A stretch of DNA of 64,000 nt. It comes from Halomonas sp. 7T (GTDB lineage Bacteria > Pseudomonadota > Gammaproteobacteria > Pseudomonadales > Halomonadaceae). Where the stretch lies: positions 496,001 to 560,000 of the forward strand of contig NZ_CP087112.1 in NCBI RefSeq assembly GCF_025643255.1, given 5' to 3'. The notes beneath the pieces were generated by a model. That model searched no databases. It saw nothing but the letters and a program-made list of their open reading frames with translations, and was not told where the DNA came from. Each line of letters starts with the position of its first letter. The stretch's first letter is position 1. A program made the position numbers and the translations under genes. Shown piece by piece: positions 51,514-61,030 of this stretch.

Positions 51514-52143
51514 ATGACAACGTTAGTGATTGGTGCCAACGGACAAATTGGCAAACAGTTCTGCGAATTAGCGCAGCAGGCAGGCGAACCCGTTAAGGCG
51601 ATGATTCGCAGCGAAGAGCAGGCGGGCTGGTTTAAAGAACGCGGCATTGAAACCGTCATCGCTGATTTAGAAGGCGAGCTTGAACATGCGTTTGAAGGCT
51701 GCGACCAAGTGGTCTTCACTGCGGGCTCAGGCCCCCACACCGGACCTGATAAAACGCTGTTGATCGACTTGTACGGGGCCATTCGCGCCGCCGATCTTGC
51801 GAGTCAAAAAGGCCTTTCCCGCTACATCATGATTAGCGCGATGCGCTCTGAAAAACCGCTGGAAGCGCCGGAAAAAATGCGCCCCTACATGGCGGCGAAA
51901 TTTGCCGCTGATGCGCATCTAGCGAACAGTAAAGTTCCTTATGTGATTCTTAAACCAGGGCGTTTGACGGATGAAGGTGCAAGCCGGCAATTTGCGAGCA
52001 CCGTAGAAGAGGCTGGCGATAACCAAATTTCCCGGGCCAATGTCGCTCATGCGCTTCTGCATGTTGTGCAAACCCCCAATGTGGTGAATCAAGAGTTCCT
52101 GCTGTTAGATGGCAAGCGCCCCATCGGTGAGCTTATTGGCTAA
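51514..52143 (+). CDS. NAD(P)-binding SDR-like (NAD(P)H-binding) protein
   Basis: The 209-residue protein opens with the Rossmann signature TTLVIGANGQIGKQFCELAQ. It has the short atypical SDR layout (YwnB/YhfK/NmrA-like) without the SDR catalytic YxxxK clearly in place; LSRYIMISAMRSEKPLEAP is the equivalent region. The family is used in oxidoreduction or redox sensing and is not specific. AAGGAG precedes the ATG. It appears to be alone, with a 148-base gap to the DJ-1 gene. Confidence 0.88.
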   Translation: MTTLVIGANGQIGKQFCELAQQAGEPVKAMIRSEEQAGWFKERGIETVIADLEGELEHAFEGCDQVVFTAGSGPHTGPDKTLLIDLYGAIRAADLASQKGLSRYIMISAMRSEKPLEAPEKMRPYMAAKFAADAHLANSKVPYVILKPGRLTDEGASRQFASTVEEAGDNQISRANVAHALLHVVQTPNVVNQEFLLLDGKRPIGELIG

Positions 52144-52291
52144 GCTGACGCGCGGATTCATGGATCAAATCGCTGGTAATGACGCTGTAGTAAGGGGCTA
52201 ATACCCACCTGTTAAAGCTTCTTGCTAATTTTATCTCTACACGCTCTGCGTGTGCTCAGTGACTCAACGAATAACGATAAGGAGCATAGAG

Positions 52292-52861
52292 ATGAGCAGT
52301 AAACGAATTTTAATGATTACCGGCGACTACACTGAGGACTACGAAACCATGGTGCCTTTTCAGGCATTAATGGCAGTGGGCCATCGTGTCGATGCAGTAT
52401 GCCCTGGAAAAACCTCGGGAGATACGGTGGCTACCGCGATCCATGATTTTGAAGGCGATCAGACGTATTCAGAAAAGCCCGGTCACCGCTTTGCCCTTAA
52501 TGCCGATTTTGCGAGCATCAATCCCGCCGACTACGATGCCCTGGTGGTACCCGGTGGGCGTGCGCCAGAATACCTGCGTTTGGATAAAGAAGTGCTCTCC
52601 ATGGTTCAGCACTTTTTTGAGACGGACAAGCCCGTCGCCGCTATTTGCCATGGTGCTCAATTGCTAGCCGCCGCAAAGGTGCTGGAAGGCAGGCAGTGTT
52701 CCGCTTACCCGGCCTGCCAGCCGGAAGTGGAGCTTGCAGGGGGCCACTTCGCCAACCTAGATGTCACCGATGCCGTTACCGATGGCAATTTAGTGACAGC
52801 GCCTGCTTGGCCTGCTCACCCTGCGTGGCTTGCTCAGTTCATGGCCTTGCTGAATAAGTAG
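52292..52861 (+). CDS. DJ-1/PfpI-family protein
   Basis: The ATG at 52292 has AAGGAG (52279-52284) seven bases before it, so an upstream in-frame ATG is rejected. The 189-residue protein carries the nucleophile elbow cysteine in [17 protein letters not shown] and the preceding [16 protein letters not shown] strand. The family covers glyoxalase III, protease-like and chaperone members (PfpI, YhbO). The length and ICHGAQLL motif fit the PfpI branch. A terminator follows. Confidence 0.9.
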   Translation: MSSKRILMITGDYTEDYETMVPFQALMAVGHRVDAVCPGKTSGDTVATAIHDFEGDQTYSEKPGHRFALNADFASINPADYDALVVPGGRAPEYLRLDKEVLSMVQHFFETDKPVAAICHGAQLLAAAKVLEGRQCSAYPACQPEVELAGGHFANLDVTDAVTDGNLVTAPAWPAHPAWLAQFMALLNK

Positions 52862-52889
52862 GCCGCAAAGGTGGCCGCACCGTGAGAGG

Positions 52890-52916
52890 GCGCCCAGTCT
52901 CTTGCTGGGCGCTTTT
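52890..52916 (+). terminator. Terminator after the DJ-1/PfpI gene
   Basis: GCGCCCAG and CTGGGCGC form a perfect 8-base-pair stem with a 7-base loop, followed by four T. Confidence 0.85.
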
Positions 52917-52965
52917 CATGATGCTCGCTATCCTGAGATGAGGCCTGAACGTAAAGAGAACCCCC

Positions 52966-53328
52966 ATGTGTAAACTGTTTATCAAAGCCGATCCCGAGCT
53001 ATGGCGAAGCGCCACCCACTCGCTGCGCATCGATGGCATGGTAACGAGTGTGAGAATGGAGAATTACTTCTGGCACCTTCTAGAGGAAATCGCGCAGCGC
53101 GATGGGATGAACACCGCCCAGATGATTACTCGCCTTTACCATGAATCCATTGATGCGGGGCACGATTTGGGGAACTTCACCTCATTTCTGCGCGTATGCG
53201 CGTTACGCTACCAAGCGCTCCAGTTAACGGGGGATATTCCCAGTTATCAAGAGGTGCCCATCGCTACGCTGGATGCAGAGGAGATTCTCGCTCGCGAACG
53301 GCGCGGCGGCGTTAATCAAGTCCACTAA
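52966..53328 (+). CDS. Ribbon-helix-helix domain protein
   Basis: The 120-residue protein has a ribbon-helix-helix-like segment (about 20-75, SLRIDGMVTSVRMENYFWHL then helices) of the RHH_4 type. Proteins of this type are putative DNA binders, often adjacent to metabolic genes, with no fixed target. The rest is helical with an acidic end. It lies between the DJ-1 and GST genes on the same strand with its own start. Confidence 0.8.
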   Translation: MCKLFIKADPELWRSATHSLRIDGMVTSVRMENYFWHLLEEIAQRDGMNTAQMITRLYHESIDAGHDLGNFTSFLRVCALRYQALQLTGDIPSYQEVPIATLDAEEILARERRGGVNQVH

Positions 53329-53457
53329 TAGAGAGCAGGTAAAGGGCTGCTTACTAAAGAGTGAACGTAAAGGTCAGCGCGGGTGATTGCCTCGTCGGTA
53401 GCTTCTGAACCACATCAGCGGTAGGGTCAGTTTAAAGGCTATCTCAACGAGGCAAAT

Positions 53458-54060
53458 ATGGAACTCTTTCTAAACGCAACGTCCCCCTATGCGCGTATGG
53501 CGCGCATCATCCTGCTGGAAAAAGGGCTCATGGAGGATGTGACGCTGCGCTGGTGCGACCCCTGGGCAGATGATCCCGCGCTGCTGGCAGTCAATCCCGC
53601 TGGACGAATTCCCGTACTCATCACCAGTGACGGCACAGCGCTTAGTGAGTCGCTGCTGATCGCGGTTTACCTGGATGCGCAGCACCCGAATTCGCCGATT
53701 GTCCCTGCTGCCCAACGCGCTGAGGTGTTGCGTTTAGCCGGGCTGGGGCAAAACCTAATGGATGCCTCCTTCACTACGGTGATCGCTCGAAAACATTATG
53801 GTGCTGAGATTGATCAAAGCGAACTTGGCGTAAGGCGCCAGCGTGCTATTCAGCGCCTGACAAAGCAGCTTAGCGATGAGCTTCACGAAAACCAGCTAAC
53901 CGAATCACTCACCCTTGGCGACATCTCCACGGCGGTAGCGTTGGACTATTTAGCGTTCAGGCTGCCCGAGGTGAACTGGCAAGAAACATATCCGCAGCTT
54001 CAGGCATGGCACGCTAAGGTAGTGGCGCGAGAAAGCTTCCAGAGCACCGCCTTTGCATAA
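53458..54060 (+). CDS. Glutathione S-transferase family protein
   Basis: The 200-residue protein has a thioredoxin-like N-domain (about 1-75) beginning FLNATSPYARMARIILLEKG, with Ser9 the probable active residue, and the cis-proline motif AGRIPVLITSDG. A helical C-domain (about 85-195) follows with the LTLGDISTAVALDYL N-capping region. It fits the beta/theta-like bacterial GST group. A GAGG ribosome-binding site precedes the ATG. Function is likely detoxification or a glutathione-dependent step, without a specific substrate. Confidence 0.92.
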   Translation: MELFLNATSPYARMARIILLEKGLMEDVTLRWCDPWADDPALLAVNPAGRIPVLITSDGTALSESLLIAVYLDAQHPNSPIVPAAQRAEVLRLAGLGQNLMDASFTTVIARKHYGAEIDQSELGVRRQRAIQRLTKQLSDELHENQLTESLTLGDISTAVALDYLAFRLPEVNWQETYPQLQAWHAKVVARESFQSTAFA

Positions 54061-54097
54061 TCAGCCTTGCTTAATAGCAGCAGCGAGTGCATCGCTG

Positions 54098-54991
54098 CTA
54101 TGCCTTCAGTTCTTCCTTAAACCAGTTAGCCAACGATTCGCTGCGGCGGGCGTTGGTGTGTTTGGGTAGCCACAGGCAGAGCCTTGCCGGGGTTTCAATG
54201 CTGCCCCAGGGGGTGACTAGCCTTCCGCTTTTCAGATCATCCTCCACTAGCAGCCTAGGGGCAATAGCCACGCCCAGGCCCGCCACGGCGGCTTCCATTA
54301 AGTAATAAAGGTGCGCGAAGCCTTGGCCCTGTTTGAGCGCGGCCTCTAGTGCGGCGGGCGCAAGCCCTTGGGCGGCTGCCCACTGGGGCCAGGCTTGAGG
54401 GCGCGAGGCGGTATACAGCAGTTTATTGGTAAACAGCGAAGCGGGATCAGTAGCATCGCACGCCTCTGCCAAACGCGGGCTGAGTACCGCGCAAATTTCT
54501 TCAGGGATGAGTTCGATCACTTCCACATCGCTAGGCCAGGGCGGCGCAGAGAATGCCAGGGTCGCGCTGGCGTCTGAAGGCGTGCCGGGCTGCTCGGAAT
54601 CGCTCACCACCACTTGCAGCTTTAGCTCCGGCAGCGCTTGGTTTAAACGGTCTAGGCGAGGAATCAGCCAGCGGGCCAGCAGGCTGCCGGGGCAAGCCAG
54701 GGTAAACGGCGCTTCTTCCACCTCATGCTTGAGCAAAGTGCAACTATCTCTCAGTTTTGCGAAGGCATCCCCCACGCCACTTTGCAGCCGTTCGCCGTGG
54801 TGGGTGAGCACTAGCCCACGCCCCGCTTTGGTGAACAGCGCCACGCCAAAGTGCTCATCTAAGCTCTTTAATTGGCGGCTTACCGCGCCGTGGGTCACGC
54901 TTAGCTCGTCGGCGGCGGCGGTTACGCTGCCTAACCGGGCAGTGGCTTCAAAGGCGCGTAGCGCACTTAAGGGCGGCAGGCTGTGGTGCAT
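54098..54991 (-). CDS. trpI: LysR-family regulator, TrpI-like, divergent from trpBA
   Basis: The ATG at 54991 gives 297 residues and is preceded by GAGG; an in-frame ATG 33 bases earlier is less likely because the family starts a few residues before LPPLSALRAFEA. The N-terminal helix-turn-helix reads GSVTAAADELSVTHGAVSRQ, typical of GcvA/TrpI-type LysR proteins. A substrate-binding domain follows. In pseudomonads TrpI sits divergent from trpBA and activates it with indoleglycerol phosphate. The same arrangement here supports the assignment. Confidence 0.85.
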   Translation of the reverse strand: MHHSLPPLSALRAFEATARLGSVTAAADELSVTHGAVSRQLKSLDEHFGVALFTKAGRGLVLTHHGERLQSGVGDAFAKLRDSCTLLKHEVEEAPFTLACPGSLLARWLIPRLDRLNQALPELKLQVVVSDSEQPGTPSDASATLAFSAPPWPSDVEVIELIPEEICAVLSPRLAEACDATDPASLFTNKLLYTASRPQAWPQWAAAQGLAPAALEAALKQGQGFAHLYYLMEAAVAGLGVAIAPRLLVEDDLKSGRLVTPWGSIETPARLCLWLPKHTNARRSESLANWFKEELKA

Positions 54992-55114
54992 GGGTGCCTC
55001 TTCCAATAGTTGCGTAAAACTCACAGGTGGTTGCCATCTTATCGATTTTTCTTCTCACCTGCCTGCGTTAACGTCGTGAGCATCTTAAATCGCCCCGAAA
55101 CCGCAGAGGTCGTG

Positions 55115-56332
55115 ATGAACAAACCCCTAAGCCTACCCGATGCCAACGGGCTGTTTGGCAGCTTTGGTGGCCGCTTTGTAGCGGAAACCCTGATGCCTTT
55201 GATTCTTGAGCTGCAGGATGAGTACGCCACCGCCAAAAACGACCCTGAGTTTCAGCGCCAGCTTGCCTATTTCCAGGGCGACTACGTTGGCCGCCCCAGC
55301 CCGCTCTACTTTGCCGAGCGGCTCACCGAGCACTTTGGCGGCGCAAGCATTTATCTCAAACGTGAAGAGCTAAACCACACCGGCGCGCACAAGATTAACA
55401 ACTGCATTGGTCAGGTGCTGCTCGCCAAGCAGATGGGCAAAAAGCGCATCATCGCGGAAACCGGCGCGGGCATGCATGGTGTTGCTACCGCTACCGTGGC
55501 TGCGCGTTTTGGGTTGCCCTGCGTGATTTACATGGGCGCCACCGACATCGAACGTCAGCAGCCCAACGTATTCCGCATGAAGCTGCTGGGCGCGGAGATC
55601 GTGCCAGTGACCTCTGGCACCGGCACGCTGAAAGACGCCATGAACGAAGCGCTGCGCGACTGGGTCACGAACGTCGACGACACCTTCTATATTATTGGCA
55701 CCGTGGCAGGCCCGCACCCGTACCCGGCCATGGTGCGCGATTTCCAAGCGGTGATTGGCCATGAAACCCGCACCCAAATGCTCGAAAAACAGGGCCGCCT
55801 GCCGGATTCACTGATTGCCTGCGTAGGCGGCGGCTCTAATGCCATGGGCCTGTTCTACCCGTTTATTGATGATGAAAGCGTTCACATGGTGGGCGTAGAG
55901 GCGGGCGGTAAAGGCGTTAACAGCGGCCTGCACGCCGCCAGCCTCAACGGCGGCACCCCTGGCGTGCTGCACGGCAACCGTACCTACCTGCTGCAAAACG
56001 AAGATGGCCAGATTATCGATGCCCACTCGATTTCCGCTGGGCTAGATTACCCCGGCATCGGCCCTGAACACGCCTGGCTGCACGAACAGGGCCGAGTTGA
56101 GTACGTTTCCGCCACCGATGATGAAGCGCTAGAAGCGTTCCAAATCTGCTGTTGCCAAGAGGGCATCATCCCGGCGCTGGAAACCGCCCACGCCCTGGCC
56201 GAAGTGGCTAAGCGCGCGCCAACACTTCCCCGCGAGCATCTGATGGTGGTCAACCTCAGTGGCCGTGGCGATAAAGACATGGTGAGCGTGGCCCATCACC
56301 TGGGTGATAAGTTCGGAGTAAAAAACGTATGA
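55115..56332 (+). CDS. trpB: Tryptophan synthase beta subunit
   Basis: The ATG at 55115 follows an AGAGG site and gives 405 residues, the usual TrpB length. The protein has the PLP-binding lysine in [10 protein letters not shown] near residue 95, the [18 protein letters not shown] loop and the phosphate-binding [12 protein letters not shown]. It condenses indole and serine to tryptophan within the alpha2beta2 complex. The trpA start follows closely downstream and trpI is divergent upstream. Confidence 0.97.
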   Translation: MNKPLSLPDANGLFGSFGGRFVAETLMPLILELQDEYATAKNDPEFQRQLAYFQGDYVGRPSPLYFAERLTEHFGGASIYLKREELNHTGAHKINNCIGQVLLAKQMGKKRIIAETGAGMHGVATATVAARFGLPCVIYMGATDIERQQPNVFRMKLLGAEIVPVTSGTGTLKDAMNEALRDWVTNVDDTFYIIGTVAGPHPYPAMVRDFQAVIGHETRTQMLEKQGRLPDSLIACVGGGSNAMGLFYPFIDDESVHMVGVEAGGKGVNSGLHAASLNGGTPGVLHGNRTYLLQNEDGQIIDAHSISAGLDYPGIGPEHAWLHEQGRVEYVSATDDEALEAFQICCCQEGIIPALETAHALAEVAKRAPTLPREHLMVVNLSGRGDKDMVSVAHHLGDKFGVKNV

Positions 56333-56352
56333 GCGCGCTACAGGAGAACGAC

Positions 56353-57201
56353 ATGACTAACACTTCTCGTCTTGAACACTGCTTTACCGCGCTCAAGCAA
56401 CAAAACCGCCCCGCGCTGGTGAGCTACCTCACCGCGGGCGACCCGGACGCCGAGACCTCCCGCCGCCTGCTGCACGGGCTGCCGGAAGCCGGGGTAGACA
56501 TCATCGAACTCGGCATGCCGTTCAGCGACCCCATGGCCGATGGCCCCGCCATTCAAAAAGCCGCCCTGCGTGCGCTGGCTAACGGCCAAACCCAAGCCAA
56601 AACCCTGGAAATGGTGCGCCAGTTCCGTGAACAAAACAGCACCACCCCCATTGTGCTGATGGGCTACTACAACCCTATTTACTGCTACGGCGTTGAGCGT
56701 TTTCTAACCGATGCTGCCAAGGCCGGGGTAGATGGGCTAATCGTGGTGGACCTCCCCCCCGAACACGATGAAGAGCTGTGCCAGCCCGCCGCTCAACACG
56801 GCATCGATTTTATTCGCCTCGCCACGCCCACCACTGATGCCAAGCGCCTGCCCAAAGTGCTGGCCAACGCTTCCGGGTTTATCTACTACGTTTCCGTGGC
56901 GGGTGTGACGGGCGGCAGCGCGCCCACGCCAGAGCGGCTAGAAAGCGCCGTGAACCAGCTGCGCGAACACACGCCGCTGCCCATCGCTGTGGGTTTCGGC
57001 ATTCGCACCGCCGAGCAGGCCGCCACCATTGGCCGCTTCAGCGACGCTGTGGTAGTAGGCTCCGCGCTGGTAGATTGCATCGAACACGCCAGCAGCGGCG
57101 ATGACGCCGTAGCGCGGGTGCATGGGCTCGTCAAAGAGCTGGCGGAGAGTGTGAGAGGGTGTCGAAAAGCCCAGCAGGAACATGCCAGTTTGCCAGCCTG
57201 A
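56353..57201 (+). CDS. trpA: Tryptophan synthase alpha subunit
   Basis: I use the ATG at 56353, which has AGGAG six bases before it; an ATG at 56329 overlapping the trpB stop is possible and would add eight residues. The 282-residue TIM barrel has [20 protein letters not shown] with the catalytic glutamate, and [14 protein letters not shown] with the catalytic aspartate, plus the phosphate-binding [11 protein letters not shown]. It splits indoleglycerol phosphate to indole, which is channelled to TrpB. A hairpin lies after the stop. Confidence 0.96.
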   Translation: MTNTSRLEHCFTALKQQNRPALVSYLTAGDPDAETSRRLLHGLPEAGVDIIELGMPFSDPMADGPAIQKAALRALANGQTQAKTLEMVRQFREQNSTTPIVLMGYYNPIYCYGVERFLTDAAKAGVDGLIVVDLPPEHDEELCQPAAQHGIDFIRLATPTTDAKRLPKVLANASGFIYYVSVAGVTGGSAPTPERLESAVNQLREHTPLPIAVGFGIRTAEQAATIGRFSDAVVVGSALVDCIEHASSGDDAVARVHGLVKELAESVRGCRKAQQEHASLPA

Positions 57202-57216
57202 TAAGAAGCTGCATCA

Positions 57217-57250
57217 AACCACAGCGCGGGCAAAAGCCTGCTCTGTGGTT
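57217..57250 (+). terminator. Hairpin after trpA
   Basis: AACCACAG and CTGTGGTT enclose a second stem GCGGGC/GCCTGC (one G-T pair) with an AAAA loop, giving a long hairpin 15 bases past the trpA stop. There is no T-tract, so it is a weak or stabilising structure. Confidence 0.55.
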
Positions 57251-57357
57251 ATTCTGAAAGTTCCATTCTCCCCTTGTCGTTGTTTCCAGAAAACAGGCAT
57301 CATCCATGTTTGATGTTGGGCGTCATTGCGCCACGACCACACAAACAGAGGAAGACA

Positions 57358-57678
57358 ATGGGCAAGCTCTTTTCATTGCTGGTACTGCTGGGGCTAGGCT
57401 ACGCAGGCATCTATTTCTACTATGGCGTGGTGATCGAGCGGGAAGTCGAGCAGCAGTTAGAAGCCCGTGGGCTGTCATCGGTGAGCGTGGATAACGTCGA
57501 GTACGATTGGCTGGCCCCGGTGAGCGACAGCGCCAATATTGCTGTGACGCTTAGCTACCGTGGCTCCCAGGCGGCGGTCAACATGCAGGTACAAGGCCAT
57601 CCGTTGGTGTCTGATGAAGTCACGGTACAGTTGGACGGCCTGCAAGCGCTGCGTTTGGGGATTAGTTTCGGGCAGTAA
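57358..57678 (+). CDS. Small membrane-anchored hypothetical protein
   Basis: The ATG at 57358 has GAGGAAG just upstream; longer in-frame starts lack this. The 106-residue protein begins with a hydrophobic helix (about 4-23, LFSLLVLLGLGYAGIYFYYG) and continues with a soluble, strand-rich part with SVDNVEYDWLAPVSDSANI. I do not recognise a family. Its last 17 bases overlap the convergent LysE-type gene. It is probably periplasmic and anchored in the inner membrane. Confidence 0.7.
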   Translation: MGKLFSLLVLLGLGYAGIYFYYGVVIEREVEQQLEARGLSSVSVDNVEYDWLAPVSDSANIAVTLSYRGSQAAVNMQVQGHPLVSDEVTVQLDGLQALRLGISFGQ

Positions 57679-58273
57679 CCACGAGCCAAACGTGTTCATG
57701 ACCAATCGACACCGCTACAGCTACCAGCAACCCTGACATCACCCAGTTGAACCCTTTGATAAGCATCGGCTGCCTGACGCGCTGGCCAAGCAGGCTGCCG
57801 ATCACCACATAGCTGCCGGGTGCGCCTGCCGCCAGCGCGGCCAGTCCCAGTGCCCAGATAAACAGGCTCATGCCCTGAATGCCCTCTGCAGGAAACTGCA
57901 GCGTCGCGATGGGCAGCGTCGCCACCATGGCTTTGGGGTTGAGTAACTGCATCATCAGACCATCACGAAAACTGAGCATGCGTGGTGCTGGGGCATGGGT
58001 ATCCAGGGTGGCATTGGCGCGAGCCACCTTGTAGGCCAGATACAGGATATAAGCGCAGCCGAGCGCGCTGAGCAGCACCAGAGAGTCTTGAGATATCCAG
58101 GCGGCTCCCGCCCATCCTAATACCAGCAAGTACAGCAGCATGGCCAGCCCCACGCCCAGGCAAAAACCCAGTGAGGTTTTACCCTGTCCGTTGATACCGA
58201 CATTCAATCCCAACAGATTCACAGGCCCAGGCGTGTACATGACGCCCAGGGCATAGGCGACGATTGCTAACAT
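57662..58273 (-). CDS. LysE-family amino-acid exporter
   Basis: The 203-residue protein has six hydrophobic segments and the LysE/RhtB signature near the start, GVMYTPGPVNLLGLNVGING, plus GFCLGVGLAMLLYLLVLGW. The family exports amino acids or related compounds across the inner membrane. It is followed on the same strand by nothing, and preceded 27 bases earlier by the AraC-type regulator, which probably controls it and shares transcription. Confidence 0.9.
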   Translation of the reverse strand: MLAIVAYALGVMYTPGPVNLLGLNVGINGQGKTSLGFCLGVGLAMLLYLLVLGWAGAAWISQDSLVLLSALGCAYILYLAYKVARANATLDTHAPAPRMLSFRDGLMMQLLNPKAMVATLPIATLQFPAEGIQGMSLFIWALGLAALAAGAPGSYVVIGSLLGQRVRQPMLIKGFNWVMSGLLVAVAVSIGHEHVWLVVTARN

Positions 58274-58300
58274 GAGAAAACCTCTAGGTGGAAGTGATGC

Positions 58301-59128
58301 TTAACGCGTGATATCGCGTTGGTACTGGAAAGGGGTCATGCCATAGATGCGCTTGAAACGCCGATTGAAGTGACTTAAATCCGCAAAGCCGAAGCGCAGC
58401 GCTATCTCGGTTAGTGGCGAGCCCTGGTCGAGCGCGGAGCGTGCCGCGTTCACGCGGCAATTGAGCACGTATTGGTGAGGGGTCATGCCGAACTGTTGGC
58501 GAAACAGCCTCAAAAAGTGGTACTTCGACAAATGCGCGGCCTGACTTATATCGTCCAGTGAGATATCTGCTTCAAGATGCTCATGAATATAGGCTTTGGC
58601 GTGGCCTAGCAGCGTGTCTGGGCGGCTGGTGCGTTTGCTAGTCACCATGTGGCCCCCAAGCTGAACCATGCGTTCGATCACGCGATACAACGCGTTTTCC
58701 TGGTCGATGCAACTGCCCGCTTGATGAGTGGTCAGTCGTGCGATCTCCTGTATCGCCTGGCGTAGCAATGGGTCGTGAATCAGCGTGCTTTGGGAGCGAA
58801 ACGGTGACGTTTGTGGGCGGCCAAGCATCTCCTCGAACAGTGGCAACACTTGGCTGGGATGGACGTACACCATCACGTAGCCCAGGGCCTGCTCACCGCC
58901 AGCGTGGCCGTCGTGAACCTCTTCAGGGTTAAACAGAATCACGTTACCCGGTGGGCTACGATGAAACTGCCCGCCGCTGAAGAAATCCTGCCGCCCCGCC
59001 AGCGTCACCCCGAAGGCGTACTCCTCGTGGGCATGGCGGTCATAGCTAAAATCCTCGATGGCCGCTTTCAAGACAGTCAGTGACGGCACATGATGACTTT
59101 TGAAAAACTTGAACTGGCTGCTGCCCAT
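58301..59128 (-). CDS. AraC-family regulator beside LysE
   Basis: The 275-residue protein has an N-terminal cupin (AraC_binding type) with HEEYAFGVTLAGRQDFFSGG and a C-terminal pair of helix-turn-helices (DDISQAAHLSKYHFLRLFRQ and GFADLSHFNRRFKRIYGMTP). AAGGAGG lies six bases before the ATG at 59128, a strong site. The LysE-type exporter gene follows 27 bases after its stop. The AraC-LysE pairing is common and suggests that the effector is the exported compound. Confidence 0.92.
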   Translation of the reverse strand: MGSSQFKFFKSHHVPSLTVLKAAIEDFSYDRHAHEEYAFGVTLAGRQDFFSGGQFHRSPPGNVILFNPEEVHDGHAGGEQALGYVMVYVHPSQVLPLFEEMLGRPQTSPFRSQSTLIHDPLLRQAIQEIARLTTHQAGSCIDQENALYRVIERMVQLGGHMVTSKRTSRPDTLLGHAKAYIHEHLEADISLDDISQAAHLSKYHFLRLFRQQFGMTPHQYVLNCRVNAARSALDQGSPLTEIALRFGFADLSHFNRRFKRIYGMTPFQYQRDITR

Positions 59129-59303
59129 GCCAACCTCCTTGATCGCAATCAGCCCATGGCGGGCTTACCCTAACCCGTTTCAGGATATGTTGTGGGTGCC
59201 ATCGTGGCTTGTACATAATTGCTCAACGGCGGTGTCAGTGTATATTCACTAGACGGTGCAGAGTGGGCGGCACACGCAAAACGCTGGCAAACGAGGAGGG
59301 CGC

Positions 59304-60057
59304 ATGGCAAACCCCAACGTGGTAGTGATTACCGGCGGGAGTCGAGGCATTGGTGCCGAGACGGCTAGGTTGTTTGCTCAACATGGCTACGATGTCTGCC
59401 TCAACTATGTCGAAAACGACGCGGCCGCCGAGCGCGTGCGCAGTGACATTCTCGCCCTGGGCGTGCGTTGCATGGCTGTGAAAGCCGATGTGTCGAAGGC
59501 CGATGAGGTGGCGAACCTGTTTCGCCGGGTCGACCAAGAACTCAGCATGCTGACGGTGCTAGTTAACAACGCCGCCATTCTCAACACCCAGGCGCGGCTG
59601 GTGGATATCTCGCTGGAGCGTTTTGGCAACGTGCTACAAAAGAACGTCATGAGCTGCTTTCTCTTCTGCAAGGAGGCCGAGCAGCGCATGGTCGACGCAC
59701 CAGGGCGGCACTGGCGGTAGTATCGTCAATGTTTTCTCGACGGCAGCCAAAAGCGGCTCGCCCAACGAGTACGTGGATTACGCCGCCTCGAAAGGGGCAG
59801 TGGATACACTGACCAGAGGTTTGGCCCTGGAAGTGGCTGCCGAAGGCATCCGCGTAAATGCGGTACGCCCCGGCCTGATTCACACCGAGATGCACGCCTT
59901 GGGCGGCGAGCCTGGACGGGTGGATCGCTTAAAATCACGCATCCCAATGCAGCGGGGCGGCCAACCTTCTGAAGTGGCCGACGCTATTTACTGGTTAGCC
60001 AGCGATAAGTCATCGTTTGCCACCGGTACCCTGTTGGATCTCGCGGGTGGGCTGTAG
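59304..60057 (+). pseudogene. SDR oxidoreductase gene broken by a single extra base
   Basis: The ATG at 59304 (GAGGAGGG upstream) opens a frame with the SDR NAD(P)-binding motif GGSRGIGAETARLF and LVNNAAIL. It stops at 59718-59720 after the nonsense tail MVDAPGRHWR. Another frame, shifted by one base, continues with HQGGTGGSIVNVFSTAAKSG, the YAASKGA catalytic Tyr-Lys motif and VNAVRPGLIHTEM to 60057. Removing one G at 59690/59691 restores MSTHQGGTGGS, the normal family sequence. The repaired protein is 250 residues, the normal SDR length. It is either a recent mutation or a sequencing error; it precedes the DapA-like gene by 55 bases. Confidence 0.9.
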
Positions 60058-60112
60058 CGCCCTCGTCAGCACACCGTTGCTTTCTTCTATGACCCCCTAA
60101 AAGGACACCCCC

Positions 60113-61006
60113 ATGTTTACCGGCCTGAGTGCGTTTCCGTTAACCCCCATGAATGAGCAGGGCATCAACGAGCAGGAATTTACCCAGCTAGTGGCTCGTT
60201 TGGCCCAGGCGCAGGTGGACTCCATTGGTGTGCTGGGCTCTACCGGCAGCTACGCCTATTTAAGCGTGGAAGAGCGGGCGCGGGTGGCCAAGCTGAGCGT
60301 GGAGAGTGCGGCAGGGGTGCCGGTGGTGGTGGGCATTGGCGCGCTTCGCACTCGCGATGTGCTAGCCAACGCCGAACACGCCCAGCAGGCCGGGGCGAGC
60401 GGCCTGCTGTTAGCGCCTGTTTCGTATCAAATGCTGACCGATGACGACGTGTTCAACCTGTTCAGCACCGTCAGCCGCGCCATCAGCGTGCCGTTGTGCG
60501 TGTACGACAACCCCGGCACCACCCACTTTACGTTCAGCGACGAACTGCATGGGCGCATTGCCGAGTTGCCCCAGGTGCGCTCGATTAAGATTCCGCCAGT
60601 ATCCAACAATCTAGACGACGCCAAAGCCCACGTGGCGCGGCTGCGGGCGCTGATTCCCAGTGATGTGACCATCGGCATCAGCGGCGACCCCGCCGCCGCC
60701 ACGGGCCTTCTTGCGGGCTGTGATGCGTGGTATTCGGTGATTGGCGGGCTATACCCGGAACTTGCGCTGGCGCTCACCCGCGACGCCCAAGCCGGAGACG
60801 CCGAACAAGCCCAAGCCCGTTCAGACGCCTTAGCACCGCTATGGGCGCTATACAGTGAGTATGGTGGCAGCCTGAGGGTGGTGGCGACTATCGCTGAGCT
60901 CACCGGTCGCGTTAGCGCCCCCTGCCTGCCCCAACCGCTGAACACCCTGCAAAATGATGCCCGCCAGAAGGTCGCAGCGGTGATCGAGGCGCTTGGGCTT
61001 CACTAA
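60113..61006 (+). CDS. Dihydrodipicolinate-synthase-family (DapA-like) aldolase
   Basis: The 297-residue TIM barrel has the family's catalytic tyrosine region VYDNPGTTHF, the Schiff-base lysine in RSIKIPPVSNN, and the GSTGSYAYL loop in place of the DapA GTTGE. It is less like biosynthetic DapA and more like the aldolase/lyase branch (keto-acid or hydroxyproline-type lyases). The neighbouring SDR gene may once have formed a short catabolic operon with it. Substrate not assigned. Confidence 0.85.
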   Translation: MFTGLSAFPLTPMNEQGINEQEFTQLVARLAQAQVDSIGVLGSTGSYAYLSVEERARVAKLSVESAAGVPVVVGIGALRTRDVLANAEHAQQAGASGLLLAPVSYQMLTDDDVFNLFSTVSRAISVPLCVYDNPGTTHFTFSDELHGRIAELPQVRSIKIPPVSNNLDDAKAHVARLRALIPSDVTIGISGDPAAATGLLAGCDAWYSVIGGLYPELALALTRDAQAGDAEQAQARSDALAPLWALYSEYGGSLRVVATIAELTGRVSAPCLPQPLNTLQNDARQKVAAVIEALGLH

Positions 61007-61030
61007 CGGCAGCGTTTTAAAAGGGTTGGC

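Noticed and set aside
56329..56352. Earlier trpA start overlapping the trpB stop
   Set aside because: The ATG at 56353 has AGGAG at ideal spacing and matches the usual protein start; the overlapping ATG remains possible but less likely.
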